Assembly: GCA_000226015.1 (NCBI GenBank)
Contig: JH153760.1
Location: 176,836-240,835, forward strand
Direction of reading: 5' to 3'
Source of the DNA: Mnemiopsis leidyi
Lineage: Eukaryota > Ctenophora > Tentaculata > Lobata > Bolinopsidae
DNA: 64,000 nucleotides
The translations under genes and the position numbers were made by a program. Positions 1 to 11,495 of the stretch are shown in pieces. Each line of letters begins with the position of its first letter. The first letter of the stretch is position 1. A model generated the notes under the pieces. It ran no database searches and was not told where the DNA came from. It worked only from the letters and a program-made list of their open reading frames with translations.

Positions 1-489
1 CTGCAAGTTTGAGTGTTACTTTTACAGGGCCGGAAGTTTTGAACTGACTGTACTCTGCAGTTTTACTGTAAGCATTAAAACACTAAACGTTCAGAAAACG
101 TACGGAGGTTGCAGACGAAGACTCTCTGTCCCAGTGCTCGACATCACGGGGGCCTTCGACACTACGACGTTCACAACATCTGTGGTTGGAGGAGTTCCGC
201 TGTTACCAAAGCGTTCGTAGTTATTTGACTTATTTCCACTCTCCTTTCTTTCATACCATAAACAAATCACATCAACTTTATTGTAGTCAGCTGTTCGCTC
301 ATAAGTCATAATTACATTGCATGTTAGGCGTTTTCTACTGCTCATCTTATTTTCAACTGTGAAACGGTGTGTTAGAAATAAACCGTGACCAGCTTTAACA
401 GATAAAAATCATTCATTTATTTTATCTTATCTTAACGGTGGAGAATTCAGCTAATATTGTAATTATCATTGATCTGTCTATCCCAACAG

Positions 490-3400
490 AGCGATGTCTA
501 ACGTTATTACGGATAAAAGAGCTGTCCTCCTCAGCAGATCCACCTATTTAGGGTCTGGTGTTCACACCGGTCATTTCATCAAGGAGAACGCGGCAACTTG
601 GGAGGACATGGCTCATTCCATCGTTGGTATGTTATCTCTTACGTTTTCTTGTTCTATTTGAGTTTTCGGAGGAAATGCTTGGTTTGGCGATAAAATGTTT
701 GATAAAAATTGATACGTTGCTTCACCTGATTGGCTGGAATTATTGACTGAAAGTTGAATCTCCCTCCAGCGATGTTGAACTATAACATGTACGGTATACC
801 GCTAGTTGGGGCCAATATCTGTGGACACAAAAGTGGAGTAAATGCCGGTAAGTTTTAAATAGTACCATTAGAATTGTTACTTATCGTAACTTAATGTCTT
901 AATCAAAGTTACAAAGGAACACTTAAACATATCTCGACATCTCGTTTCAGTGTCACTGATTTTTTAATTACTTATAAGCCAAGCACTGAAGTCCCTCACT
1001 ACCTGGGTAAGCAAATTATGTCAAATAACTACTTCAGATGACCAATCTACTGAGGAAGAAATGTGTGTCAGGTGGCACCAACTCGCGACTTTTTACCCTT
1101 TCGCCAAACGATATCCTGCAGTGGTAATATTACTTACTTAATTTTCAATACATTAGCTCGAACATAAGCAAGAGAAAATCTTCTCTCTGAATTCAATTTT
1201 GAAGTTAATACCAATTTTTGTAAACTGGCATTTCACTAAGTTTCTTTACGATTAAGTAGACTTCCTTATTCCTCAGTATCAAGTCCATTATCCTTCCATT
1301 TCATGCTTTGCAGTCGCTCTCCGATAGTAAATAGTTGTAAGATTTTTTATCTGGTTTACCGATGGGATAAAAACTCTTAAATAAGATATTACGTCTGAAA
1401 CTACAAAATAACCACGTTGTTTTAAGGATGTTAATGGCGCATCAGATTTTGGAAAAAACAGCGCTGTCACTACAATGTGCTTCGATAAATTTGAATTCCA
1501 GCAATCTTTTCTTTTATCGCCAAATTTTGCTCACACTTTGACGTCACCTTAGTCAGATATGTTACAACAATCCAACTTTAGCCAACCCCAGCTTTTCTCT
1601 ATATCCTCCGGAAATGAGACGGACTAATTCCAAATTTACTCCACGAAATTTACCGCACTAATTCGGCTATTTCATGTTCGTGGTGGAATTTTTGGCGCAG
1701 TTATGTGTAGCACAAAGCGTGTCCGTACGACTTTCTGGGATGGATTTTGTGTGGTCGTGTAAGAGAGTTGGCATAGCTTCAAGAAATTTGGTCTAAATTA
1801 ATTACTGTAATTTGGTTCATTAAACAGAATAGAAGAGATTGGCTTATTTGATTCCTTAACTAAAATCACTCGATGTGTTTTGAGTTGAACGTTCGAGTTT
1901 TTATTTGAGTTCAAATTCAAGTGAGATCAATACCTAATGTTTTTAGGCATGATTCATGGACCAATGTCCCAAAACCTCCGTTTTTCTTTACGAGGATAGC
2001 AATATTCTATTCTTGTTTCAGGAGACAGAAATGTTAAAGTTCAGTAACGACTCTGTAGCTAGGATAAAGGAAGCAGTGGAGATGAGATACAGGATGTTAC
2101 CTACTTTGTACACCCTGTTCTATAGTGCTCACACTAGAGGTAATCATGTCTAATTCTTTTTTATAGTGCCCACACCAGAGGTAATAATTGTACACCCTGT
2201 TTATAGTGCCCACACCAGAGGTAATAATTGTACACCCTGTTCTACAGTGCTCACACTAGAGGTAATAATTGTACACCCTGTTTTATAGTGCTCACACCAG
2301 AGGTAATAATTGTACACCCTGTTTTATAGTGCTCACACCAGAGGTAATAATTGTACACCCTGTTTTATAGTGCTCACACTAGACGTAATCATGTTTAAAT
2401 CTGTTTAATAGTGCTCACACTAGATGTAATCATGTTTAAATCTGTTTTATAGTGCTCACACTAGATGTAATCATGTTTGAATCTGTTTTATAGTGCTCAC
2501 ACTAGATGTAATCATGTTTAAATCTGTTTTATAGTGCTCACACTAATGGTAGGTAAGCATATACACTTAGTGAAGTTACCTGTTACCCCGTTTGTGTTAG
2601 TCTCTGTTAAAAATCCTTACCTCAACTCAAGAAATCTATCTTTATCTTCGACCTATGAGTCGTCGACGGAATCTAAGTTTCTTTAATTCAGTTTTCTGTC
2701 CCACTACTCTACACACTCAATCTGTCCAGGTTTTCTGTCCCACTACTCTACATACTCAATCTGTTCAGGTTTGCCGGTGGTGTCCCCCATATTTTTCGAC
2801 TATCTGGACGACGTGAACACACTTCCCATCCAAGATCAATTCATGTTCGGCTCAGGCATCATGGTAGCTCCAGTTCTACAACCGGTTAGTCTTCTTTGTT
2901 ACAAAGTTTCGTTGATCGAAGGGAAAATAATTTTGCGAAGCAGTTTGGGTCTTGGAAAATGTATTTATGGAGATAAATTTTGTGATATATAAAAAAAATT
3001 GGTAAAAATTGGAAAGATTCCTGAGGTTGGTCACTGTTCATTACTACTGTGTTCAGGGAGTGACGTCACACAAGGTATATTTCCCTAAAGATCTCTGGTA
3101 CGACTACTACAATCCCAACAATGTTATTGACGGAGTTACCGAACCAGGTAATTACATCGGAATAAGTAATTACATCGAAATAAGTAATCAAATTGGAATA
3201 AGTAATGAGTTGTGGAGAACCAGGTTGCGAAAACACATACATAAAGTGTGAAGATTTAAATTTTTGTTTATGAGGAAACTTTAGCCTACAATACCTACTT
3301 TCTTTTACATATGTGAGTTTCTCTTAAACTGCTGATGCATCGCACGGTTTTAAGATTGGTGTAAAGTCCTCGTACATGTAACCATGTGAGGGTACAGGTT

Positions 3401-6400
3401 ACGGTTGATCACATTTTGTGAGAGGCTTGTACGATATAATTATAACATGCCGTCTTTGTACAACACTTGTTAATCGTTTATTGTGCGCAGTGCACAATAT
3501 ATACATGGTATATATTTTATTGTATATATTTTATTGTATATATTTTATTGTTGTATTATAAACACGCAAATAAAATATTGTGTTGAGATTAAAATACCAT
3601 AGTTCAAGCAGCTGGTCGCAGGGTTAAAATGATGATGCCTTAACTTACGCGGCAATATCGTCCAATAGTAGACTCCAATCCATACCACGCGCGACAAGCC
3701 AGAAATCCGGCCTGTAAATATCCCGAGTGTAATGACCCTGTCGTTGTTGTAGAGAGGCGGCGTGCACAGCTTGTTTGATATCATAAAAACACATACCTGT
3801 AGACTTAAGAGTGAAGTTAACTCTGCCCATTGCCCAGGTTATGCTGAGCAGAACGTCACGCTCGACAAACAAACATACTACGCTAGGGGTGGTCACATCA
3901 TCGTTACTCACTTTAACACTTTCACTACTACCAAGGAGATGTGAGTACTGTCTTAAACAACTGTAACAACGACTTTATCTTTTTTATTTATCTAATTGTG
4001 AAATACGCAGTCTCCGTTAGATTTTACTTATGTTTAATTACCTTTCATAAATGTTGACTATTACTTTGTAATCCCGTCAAAATAATCAATCCCAAAGTCC
4101 GCAGACTGAAAGTTAATGCTGAGTCCAATTTTCAAATTTGACATAATTTTCCATTACAACACCAAGCTATTCAGCTAACTACTTACACCCGGTCTCCAGG
4201 AACCAGCTAAGACCAAACTACTCGGCTAACTACTAACACCCGGTCTCCAGGAACAAGCTAAGACCAAACTACTCAGCTAACTACTAACACCCGGTCTACA
4301 GGAACCAGCTAACACCAAGCTACTCAGCTAACTACTAACACCCGGTCTCCAGGAACCAGCTAACACCAAGCTACTCAGCTAACTACTAACACCCGGTCTC
4401 CAGGAACCAGCTAACACCAAGCTACTCAGCTAACTACTAACACCCGGTCTACAGGAACCTGCTAACACCAAGCTATTCAGCTAACTACTAACACCCGGTC
4501 AGGAACGAGAAAGGAGACTACGTGCTAGACGTGTATCTGAGTTCAGCTGGACAGAGTTTCGGAGAATTGTACTCTGATGACGGAGTTTCCCAACATACCA
4601 TATCACATGACCAGTTTCTTTACGTCAAGTTTAACGCCACTCAGGTATGTAGTTATAGAGCTTGTTAGCAATTTTTCACCTTAGAATCTTTTTATTTTTT
4701 CTTTGTTACACCTGTACCCAGGCTTTTACAATTATACTAAAGGGGCTTCTAGAAGATTCTAGACCTTTTAACGGAGACCCTCCTCATTTAACCCTCAATC
4801 GCGGTTTCCCGGTCATTCGGCTGAGTCGACCGAAGAATATTGCATAGGCAAATGCCCTTAGCGCATGGTCTTGTTTACCTCCTACTATAGTTAGTTAAAA
4901 CCAACGATATCAAAAATGTATGCTACGCCAAAATCAATTTGTCGGATCGTTAAAAGGTTACGTCAAAAATTCTCGACATTATATAATACCTCCTGCTGAG
5001 TGTTTTAAAATATCGATTCCCCGTCTTGCCAGTTAGAATGTTTCTTGGCATGTGACCTTACATAATTATCCATAATTATATATCTTTGATAGTTTGATGG
5101 GTGGTAGGGGCCATGGCACGCGACTAATTTCTTTAAAACAACCACTTTGTCTGCTTATATACCGATTCCCTTAAAATAAACTTATAATTTGATTCGAGGG
5201 ATTGATGGTGCCAAAAAAAACTGTCTGACGTACAAACTATCTGAAATGTACGATCAAAATAATTGTCTCATATCCTTAATTTACTTTGGTTTAAGAGACT
5301 ATGTGTCAATCGTCAATATTCGACAACCGTTAAAAGTCTTGGACATTGGTCTTGGACATTGGTTACTGGTTGCTGTGGGATATTTTATCTATGATATAGG
5401 AGGATATTTAAATCTACACCCATATCTGCAAATTGACATGACACTCTGCCGAAGACGATATGTCGGCTGCATTTTACGGCGTTATCATGGGTGTGGTACG
5501 GCACATGTAGGGTGTGCCATCTGTTAACTGTTTGTCTGTTTACGTGCTAATGACGCTAAATTCAAACCTCTTTTTTACGCTGTACGGTTTGTGATTTCGT
5601 CTTCGCCGAAATCAAATCTTGTGTTTACCGGTAGAATATCGGCGGAAAGAAACCCTCCATCAGCTTCACCAACACTTTTCCCAGCGAAGTTAAACAGACA
5701 TTACAGAAAACTAAATCAATGTAAAATGTTGGCTTATTTGGTATAAAGTTGATTGTGATGGCTGTCTTATCTACGATAAAAAGATTAATCTGCAAAATAT
5801 TTTAGGAAATTTTATTCGCGTATTGCACAGCCAATTCCCTGAAAATTAATCTGAAAACACAATTTTGAGTAGCACAGAGCAGTTAAAAAGAACAAAGACA
5901 CTGTCATGTTCGGTACAACTATGTGTTGTAAGTTGTAACATTAACTGTTACACTATTACGTGTTTGTAGTACAATTGTCACTGCGTTACGACTTCCCGAT
6001 CTTATCTATGGAGGGGGGGGGGGGGTCTAGTAGGTCGACAAACCACTGCGTGGCTAATAGCGCCTTTGAAACAGAATCTTTGACCGATGTTTGCTGGAAG
6101 TAAAGGGACAGGGGAATGACACATGTCATTTTAGTCTGTCAGCTGGCAGCATTATGTACATAATCTGTCAGCTGACAGCAGCATTATGTATATAATATAT
6201 ATAATTAATATAACACGCATTATGTACATAATGTGTGTTCTTGCCGATGTCATGAGATTAGGAATTAAAGTACATATGGTGTGAAATTTAATTTGTCGCC
6301 TTCTGGACCTTGCTTTCTAATTCGCAAGTAATTTCGTAAATGATTTTGATAGGCGACGTGTAATTAATAAGTATGATATGGTTGAGCTTACATACCCGTC

Positions 6401-7254
6401 CAAATTCCTGATATTTCAGAGCAGAAAATATGTTAGAAGGAATGTGGCCGCTTGGATGCTGCTCAGTGCTCATTCCGCAGCAAATAACAATCCTACACCT
6501 CCAGTTACTATATAACACAACAATTAAACTTTGTGACACTATAAGTTTACATAGTTTCTAAGCCATGTCTTTTACAGAGCCCAGTCGCAAGAGCGTGTTT
6601 GATAAATTGTAAACAATGATTATCTTTCAGGAATTTCTGCGATCAGAAGTTACTTTACGCTTCCCAGGACACAACAACGAAAATAAGATTAAGGAAATTA
6701 ATGTCAGGTACGTTTTATTTATTCAAATATCTATTCAATAACTTCGTACTTCGTAGGCGTGGGTGTAGTACTTCATTTCCAAACTCCAAACATTCTGATT
6801 ATTTTCGGATAGTTCCATAGAAAATTTCGACAGTTTCTCACTCCATCCCCTTGTCTGCAGGGGGCTAACTAATCATACTAAACAAGTCACAGTTAATAAC
6901 AGTGAGGATGAGTGGAGCGATTTTACTTTCAAGGTAAACTTTGTTCGTATTTTTCATGTTTTTATTAAAAGTGTGTTCGTTCGTTTGTGTTTGTAGAATA
7001 TAAATCTTCGGCTATTACTCGAAAGAGATGACTCCAGTCTTCTCCAATTTTAACAGTGAAATTTTGATTGAACAACAGAAAAACAGACATATTAGCAACA
7101 AGCAATGTATACAAGTAATGTATACTTGAAGGAATGCATATAAGCAATGTATGCAAGCAACAAGCACTGTATATCATATACCCAGGACGGAGTATTGACC
7201 GTTAAGTCTCTAGAATTGCCTATTGTGGAGGCATTCATGCTCACCTACAGATAG
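490..7254 (+). CDS. GH31 alpha-glucosidase family protein, C-terminal part (5' end outside window)
   Basis: Eleven exons join in consistent phase: 490-626, 770-847, 1038-1123, 2022-2139, 2769-2884, 3057-3147, 3838-3940, 4503-4644, 6631-6707, 6861-6933 and 7186-7254 (stop TAG 7252-7254). The translation follows the second half of the GH31 fold: a SRSTYLGSG segment, GIPLVGANICGH, VRWHQLATFYPF, the helix RYRMLPTLYTLFYSAH, then FGSGIMVAPVLQP, VYFPKDLWYDYY, ARGGHIIVTHF and GELYSDDG of the C-terminal beta domains. Family members are lysosomal or secreted enzymes that cleave alpha-glucosidic bonds. Here several active-site residues are changed: GHWxGD reads GHFIKE, GADxCGF reads GANICGH and RNHN is lost, so a catalytically inactive relative is likely. 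The exon with the nucleophile Asp would lie upstream. Three junctions carry splice-site tandem repeats. The family call is secure; activity is inferred. Confidence 0.9.
2122..2551 (+). repeat. 41-bp minisatellite copied from an exon 3' end plus 5' splice site
   Basis: Ten copies of a unit of about 41 bp follow the GH31 exon that ends at 2139. Each unit repeats the last coding bases of that exon (encoding YTLFYSAHTR) and its donor AGAG/GTAAT. The first five intronic copies keep an intact donor. The next four have AGAC or AGAT before GT, and the last has drifted to AATG/GTAGG. Using a downstream copy would read into an early in-frame TAA. Confidence 0.9.
2691..2768 (+). repeat. Tandem duplication of a 3' splice site (39 bp x 2)
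   Basis: Two adjacent 39-bp copies, 2691-2729 and 2730-2768, each contain a pyrimidine-rich tract and end in CCAG or TCAG. The second copy is the acceptor used for the GH31 exon starting at 2769. The first is a decoy acceptor 39 bp upstream. Confidence 0.85.
3146..3208 (+). repeat. Short tandem repeat starting at a 5' splice site
   Basis: About 3.5 copies of a 17-18 bp unit (GTAATTACATCGGAATAA-like) begin exactly at the donor of the GH31 exon ending at 3147. Each copy recreates a TAAGTAAT sequence resembling a weak donor. Confidence 0.75.
4158..4502 (+). repeat. 51-bp minisatellite carrying branch point and 3' splice site
   Basis: Seven units of about 51 bp end at the acceptor of the GH31 exon starting at 4503. 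Six units contain CTACTAACAC, a perfect TACTAAC branch-point sequence (the first has CTACTTACAC). It is followed by CCCGGTCTCCAG/GAACCAG, nearly the same as the true junction CCGGTCAG/GAACGAG. Choosing an upstream copy would bring an in-frame TAA from the TACTAAC itself into the message. Confidence 0.9.
4645..6630. other. Large GH31 intron; AT-rich with poly-G run and palindromes
   Basis: This intron of about 2 kb holds a reverse-oriented SINE tail (4715-4860), a run of about 14 G at 6013-6026, and an AT-rich palindromic patch at 6140-6240 with repeated CATTATGTACATAATG-like inverted repeats and two GTCAGCTGNCAGC motifs. I see no convincing exon in it. Confidence 0.6.
4715..4862 (-). repeat. 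SINE fragment, reverse orientation
   Basis: This stretch is the reverse complement of 8650-8822. Read on the minus strand it ends AAAGCCTGGGTACAGGTG followed by an A-rich tail. It lacks the tRNA-like head present at 8560-8640, so it is a 5'-truncated copy. Confidence 0.8.
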
Positions 7255-8480
7255 CACATCGCTACATGATGACGTCATGACCAAAGTATGACGTCATACT
7301 TGTCTGAATATTGTCGAGGAGTCCAGTGAAATTGGTGCTGACATGAGACTCGCATCCAGTCTGTTTTGTGTGTGTTCGCATGCTGAGTATGTGTTATGCC
7401 TGTGCCATAAACGTTCGAAGGAAAAACAGAACTTAAAGCTCAAGCAGGACTTGACTTAATGTAATTCAGGCCTTTTTTGTAAAAGAAATCAAATTTACGT
7501 TTTTATTCAATCGATAACAAATCATGATTCAAGCGGGTAATGATTAATTGCCGATGATTTGCAATATGATTCAAGAGATGTATATAAATTTGTGTGTATA
7601 TTTATCGTAATTGTGTATTATGTGTGCTATGTATCAGACGATTGTTTTTCCGATATTTTTTTCCGAATTGATGTAAACTAAGAAATCGTATAGATAATGC
7701 CTGTTGTATTAATCGCTTCTTTGATATTGAACGAAGACTTAATTTGTTTTGTCCGTTCAGCATATTTTATCTATTATTGGAAAACTTATGTTTTAATTTT
7801 TAAAGTTTACCTTAATAAGGCAATCAATTCGATAAGTTAGTTTCATATTCATCGCCAATAAATTGCAGCTGAAATCTGTCGTGCTCAATAATGTAGTACT
7901 TTAGTAGGACAAAGCTAGAAACTGTTGTAACTAAAACAAGTATTAGATGAGCTGCGGTATTTCCACTTGCCTAGTGTCAAGTGGCAAGTACCGGATGCGA
8001 CGTCCCTAGTTTTACCACGCGAAAAGATCTACCCATTGTGGACACTGAAGGCGCCTATACTGATTTGTAGAGAAGCATGCGCTCTATTTGAGCCGCGCGC
8101 GCGTGAATACAGTAACGTACGTACGTATGCGGAAATTGAACTCGATCACGTCGCGCCGTACTTCATACTTTACCTTGCCTTGCAGGTCAGGCAACGTCCG
8201 ACAAACTTTACCTGCATTGAAGAATTTAATTTGGCATGAAATAAGAAAGGTAAATTGCCAATTTGTTCCGATCCTGGGTCGCGTAACGTTACTGCGACCC
8301 AACATGAAAATATAAATATCGATGTCACCATCACTATGAACACTATTGGTCCGTTCACGTGGTTCTAATCGCTCGTTCTAAAAGATTGAGGTTTGTCTCG
8401 CGACGTCCCCGGCCCAGAGGCAGCCAACAGGGCCTTACCTGTGACCTATGTACAGTAGTCCTCACTCGTCGTGTTGTCTA
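7255..8480. other. 3' flank of the GH31 gene; no gene seen
   Basis: An AATAAA at 7857-7862 could end the GH31 transcript with a 3' UTR of about 600 nt. The stretch 7960-8460 is richer in GC and has several overlapping short ORFs on both strands with no recognisable domain. I do not call a gene here. Confidence 0.45.
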
Positions 8481-8539
8481 TAACCGCGGCAGTGCTTGGT
8501 AAACACAAAACAGGGCCGGGCAGCGCCTGGTTACAGGTT

Positions 8540-8850
8540 AACGGGGCCAGGCAATGTCATGGGTTGGTGGTGTACTGGTATCTATCCTGACTTTCTATGC
8601 AGAAGATCAGGGGTTCGATACCCTGATCCGTCAATCCTAGAGGAGTGCGCTAAGGGCATTTGCCTATGCAATCTTCTTCGGTCGACTTAGCCGAATGACC
8701 AGAAAAGTGGGAAACGATGATTGACTTTGAGGGTTTAATGAAGAGGGTCTCCGTTAAAAGTTCTAGAATCTTCCAGGAGCCCCTTCAGTATAACAGTAAA
8801 AGCCTGGGTACAGGTGTAAACAAATAACAAAAATACAAATACAAGTACGG
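8540..8850 (+). repeat. tRNA-derived SINE
   Basis: The head resembles a tRNA. There is an A-box-like TGGTGTACTGG near 8568 and a B-box GGTTCGATACC near 8611 inside a perfect T-arm hairpin (CAGGG...CCCTG). The body runs through a CTAAGGGCATTTGCCTATGC segment to the 3' end GCCTGGGTACAGGTGTAA with an A-rich tail. Copies of the body or tail lie at 4715-4862 (reverse) and 9497-9545 (tail only). Confidence 0.75.
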
Positions 8851-9101
8851 GTTACCAGCAGCAGTTACACTAGAGTGAGTTTCATATACACCAAAGATGT
8901 AAAGATTCGCCAATTGAAGTTATAGTTTAAAGTCATGAATGACGAAGATTTGTTACATTGTAAATTATAGTTAAGAGACGATTTAGTATTACCAATTTAT
9001 GTCATGTATTATATTTTGTACAGTTAGTATTTATTTATAATTGAATCACACACACATTCACATTGAGTTTAGAGTCAGAGTAGAGTTTCATCCTTTAGTT
9101 A

Positions 9102-9115
9102 NNNNNNNNNNNNNN
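9102..9115. other. Assembly gap (14 N)
   Basis: This is a run of N. A single N also occurs at 9420. Both lie beside low-complexity G-runs and GATGATGTCATCA palindromes, so the local sequence may be incomplete. Confidence 0.95.
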
Positions 9116-9496
9116 TTGGCCAATGATGATGTCATCAAAAATTTTTAGGATTTATAGGATTTTTTTGAAAATTTTCGATTTCTTTTGAAAATTTTTTATC
9201 AGAATTTTACAAAATCAGAAGGAAAATTTTTAAGTAAAATTCTGATTCAGAAATCTGATGAAAAACTGTGTTTGCATTGACTTAGTATAAAAAATTTTAA
9301 AAATGACTTCAAATTAAAACACCGAAAATCAAGTTTTTTTGACATGAAGTAGGGGGGGGGGGTTCCGACTGTGATGATGTCATCATGGTGATTTACCTCT
9401 GACATTTAGGGGGGGTTTTNTCATGATGATGAATGATGACGGAGGGGGGAGGGGGGTAAAAATTACCGAAAATTTGCTGACGTCATATGTGAACGA
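9116..9496. repeat. AT-rich repeat with TGATGATGTCATCA palindromes and G-runs
   Basis: A near-perfect TGATGATGTCATCA palindrome occurs near 9125 and again near 9373. Between them is very AT-rich sequence with repeated AAAATTTT blocks. Two G-runs follow. This looks like a degenerate non-coding transposon, but I cannot assign a family. Confidence 0.45.
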
Positions 9497-9545
9497 CCCC
9501 TAAAAGCCTGGGTACAGGTGTAACGAATACACATACAAATACAGA
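9497..9545 (+). repeat. SINE 3' end fragment
   Basis: The sequence AAAAGCCTGGGTACAGGTGTAA followed by an A/C-rich tail matches the 3' end of the SINE at 8540-8850. Nothing of the body is present. Confidence 0.7.
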
Positions 9546-11200
9546 TGGGGTATAGTTGAGCTAATCTCTATATATTCTATTATCACACTTTGGAGCCAAA
9601 TTTGTACGAAAGCAAAATTGATATCACATTCCCCCTCTCGCAAAGACCAGCCCGTCCGAGAGGGGAAAGATATCGAAATCTGGCATTGCCAGATGTCTTC
9701 CTTTCAGTCCAGTGAGAGTTAGAAAACCAGTTCACTCGACTAAGGTTGCAGTACGACCTTGTGTGCAATGGTCTCGGGAAATATCTAAACTTTTGCTTGC
9801 TCGGCAAGCCTCGCTCGCAAGAAGTTTCAATATCGTATGACGGGGGAGTGATAAATGTATAATATCTAATATCACCGAACTGTTTCCAGCTCCTTCCACT
9901 TCCCGTCCCTTCGTATTTCTCGCTTTTCCATTTTCCTTCGTAATATGACCCGTGCCACTCTTATACTTACACTTACAACGTTAGAAAATATTAGACGTGA
10001 ACGGAGGTAGAAACACAGCACGGCTCGTTCAAAGTCGTTCCTGAAACTTGATTAACGTCATCAACGTATGCAGGTCTAAGGATTGATTCGTCCGATTGCA
10101 GAACAAATACGTTTATGAAAATTTTATTGCTTGATTTACACAAGAAACATTCAGTTCGTATGAGAAAGTTAAGAAAGGGCTGCTTGCGTTACTTTCACTT
10201 ACCAAGCACGATTAATTGAACAGTGAATTGCAGCCAATGATCATGCATCTTTTTATCACCACAATTATTCAAATTGTGGATGTTTATATGCACAGGAGAA
10301 ATACAAAACGCAGATCTGATCATCATACAGCATTTTGTTAGACGTTGGCATCTCTTAGTTTAACTAAAATGCAGTTCCCTTTTTATAGTTTTGGAGTTTT
10401 GGTCTACATATACTCGTATATGCTAGACCACAAAATATTCCAATACAAGCAATGTCGTCAACTGTTGATTTTCATAACTTGATGGCATAGACAATTGTCC
10501 ATTAATTCTTAAAAGTCTGGTGATAGCCACATATTTATGCAGTATTTATCCATGTATTCTAAATTCAGTTTCTCTCTGTGGTCATGATAACTAGCTAATG
10601 CTATGTAAATCGTTACTTGGGAACGGAGGACAAAATAGATTGAATCTGAATTTGGCCGGCTCTCTTAGTCTAAGTTTTCAATTTGAAGACGAAATAATGC
10701 ATACAACATATTGTTAAGCTTGCGATACATCAAATTACATTTGCCGCTAAATTACTCTCTGCTATCTTGAACAGTACTGCCACTGGGTGTAATTGATTAG
10801 ATAAAGTCTGGGCTACACGTGCTACAACCTTGTTTTGCAATCTTTTTAAAGTTGGCACGCTTGCCATGTACACCGATGGTTTAACAAAATAAACTACTCG
10901 AGCTATCCAAATCACGTGAGGGAAAAAATTTAAACTAAATAGCAGCAGCCCAACAACCGACATTCTCTCACAACGCTTCAAAAAGAGTCCGAACATCGGA
11001 ACTTACCGACCACCTAACCAGCATACATATCTAACACTGTCGTCTCCATAGCCACGGCCCGATCCGTAACCTGATTCTCTTCATAAGATTAATCTTCGCG
11101 ATCACAAAAGGCTTTAATAAAACTTTACCACAATTGCGTTGTGATCGAAGTTTTTGTTAACATTTTAAATGTTCGAGCCGGCCAGCACGGCAAGCAGTTT
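9546..11200. other. Intergenic region; no gene seen
   Basis: Only short ORFs without recognisable similarity are present on either strand. The sequence is AT-rich with no strong repeats. The distal part should contain the promoter of the gene starting at 11496. Confidence 0.4.
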
Positions 11201-11249
11201 TAGGCAATATGCTATGTAGCATGCACGTCATGCAGCCGCTCATAGTGAT

Positions 11250-11330
11250 TATTTGACAAGATCATGTGACCACTATTGTGTCCAATAGTTAAAATCCTTC
11301 AAAATAGGTCACGTGACCCGCAATGAGACA
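11250..11330 (+). promoter_or_regulatory. Probable promoter: CCAAT box and GGTCACGTGACC E-box
   Basis: Within 250 bp upstream of the ATG at 11496 there is a CCAAT motif (11282-11286) and a perfect 12-bp palindrome GGTCACGTGACC at 11307-11318. The palindrome contains CACGTG, the core bound by bHLH-zipper factors such as USF, MITF and TFEB. Position relative to the start codon supports a promoter. No TATA box is evident. Confidence 0.5.
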
Positions 11331-11495
11331 CATTTACAACAACAGCTGCGTGTCCGTCGCATTATTACAGCTCTTACTCGAACGACAGTACACGTAGTTG
11401 TTATCGCTGGGTTTAAAAACTTGTAAACTGCACGTCTTAGTACCGATCGATAACCACTGATAATGATTCCTTTTTAAACTTCCTTCCTGCACGAC

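Noticed and set aside
91-345. Minus-strand ORF of 84 codons ending in a proline-rich stretch
   Set aside because: It lies in the presumed intron upstream of the first visible GH31 exon and antisense to it; no domain or splice support is visible.
2160-2550. CRISPR-like array of regular repeats
   Set aside because: Units are contiguous without unique spacers and copy an exon-intron junction; the sequence is animal.
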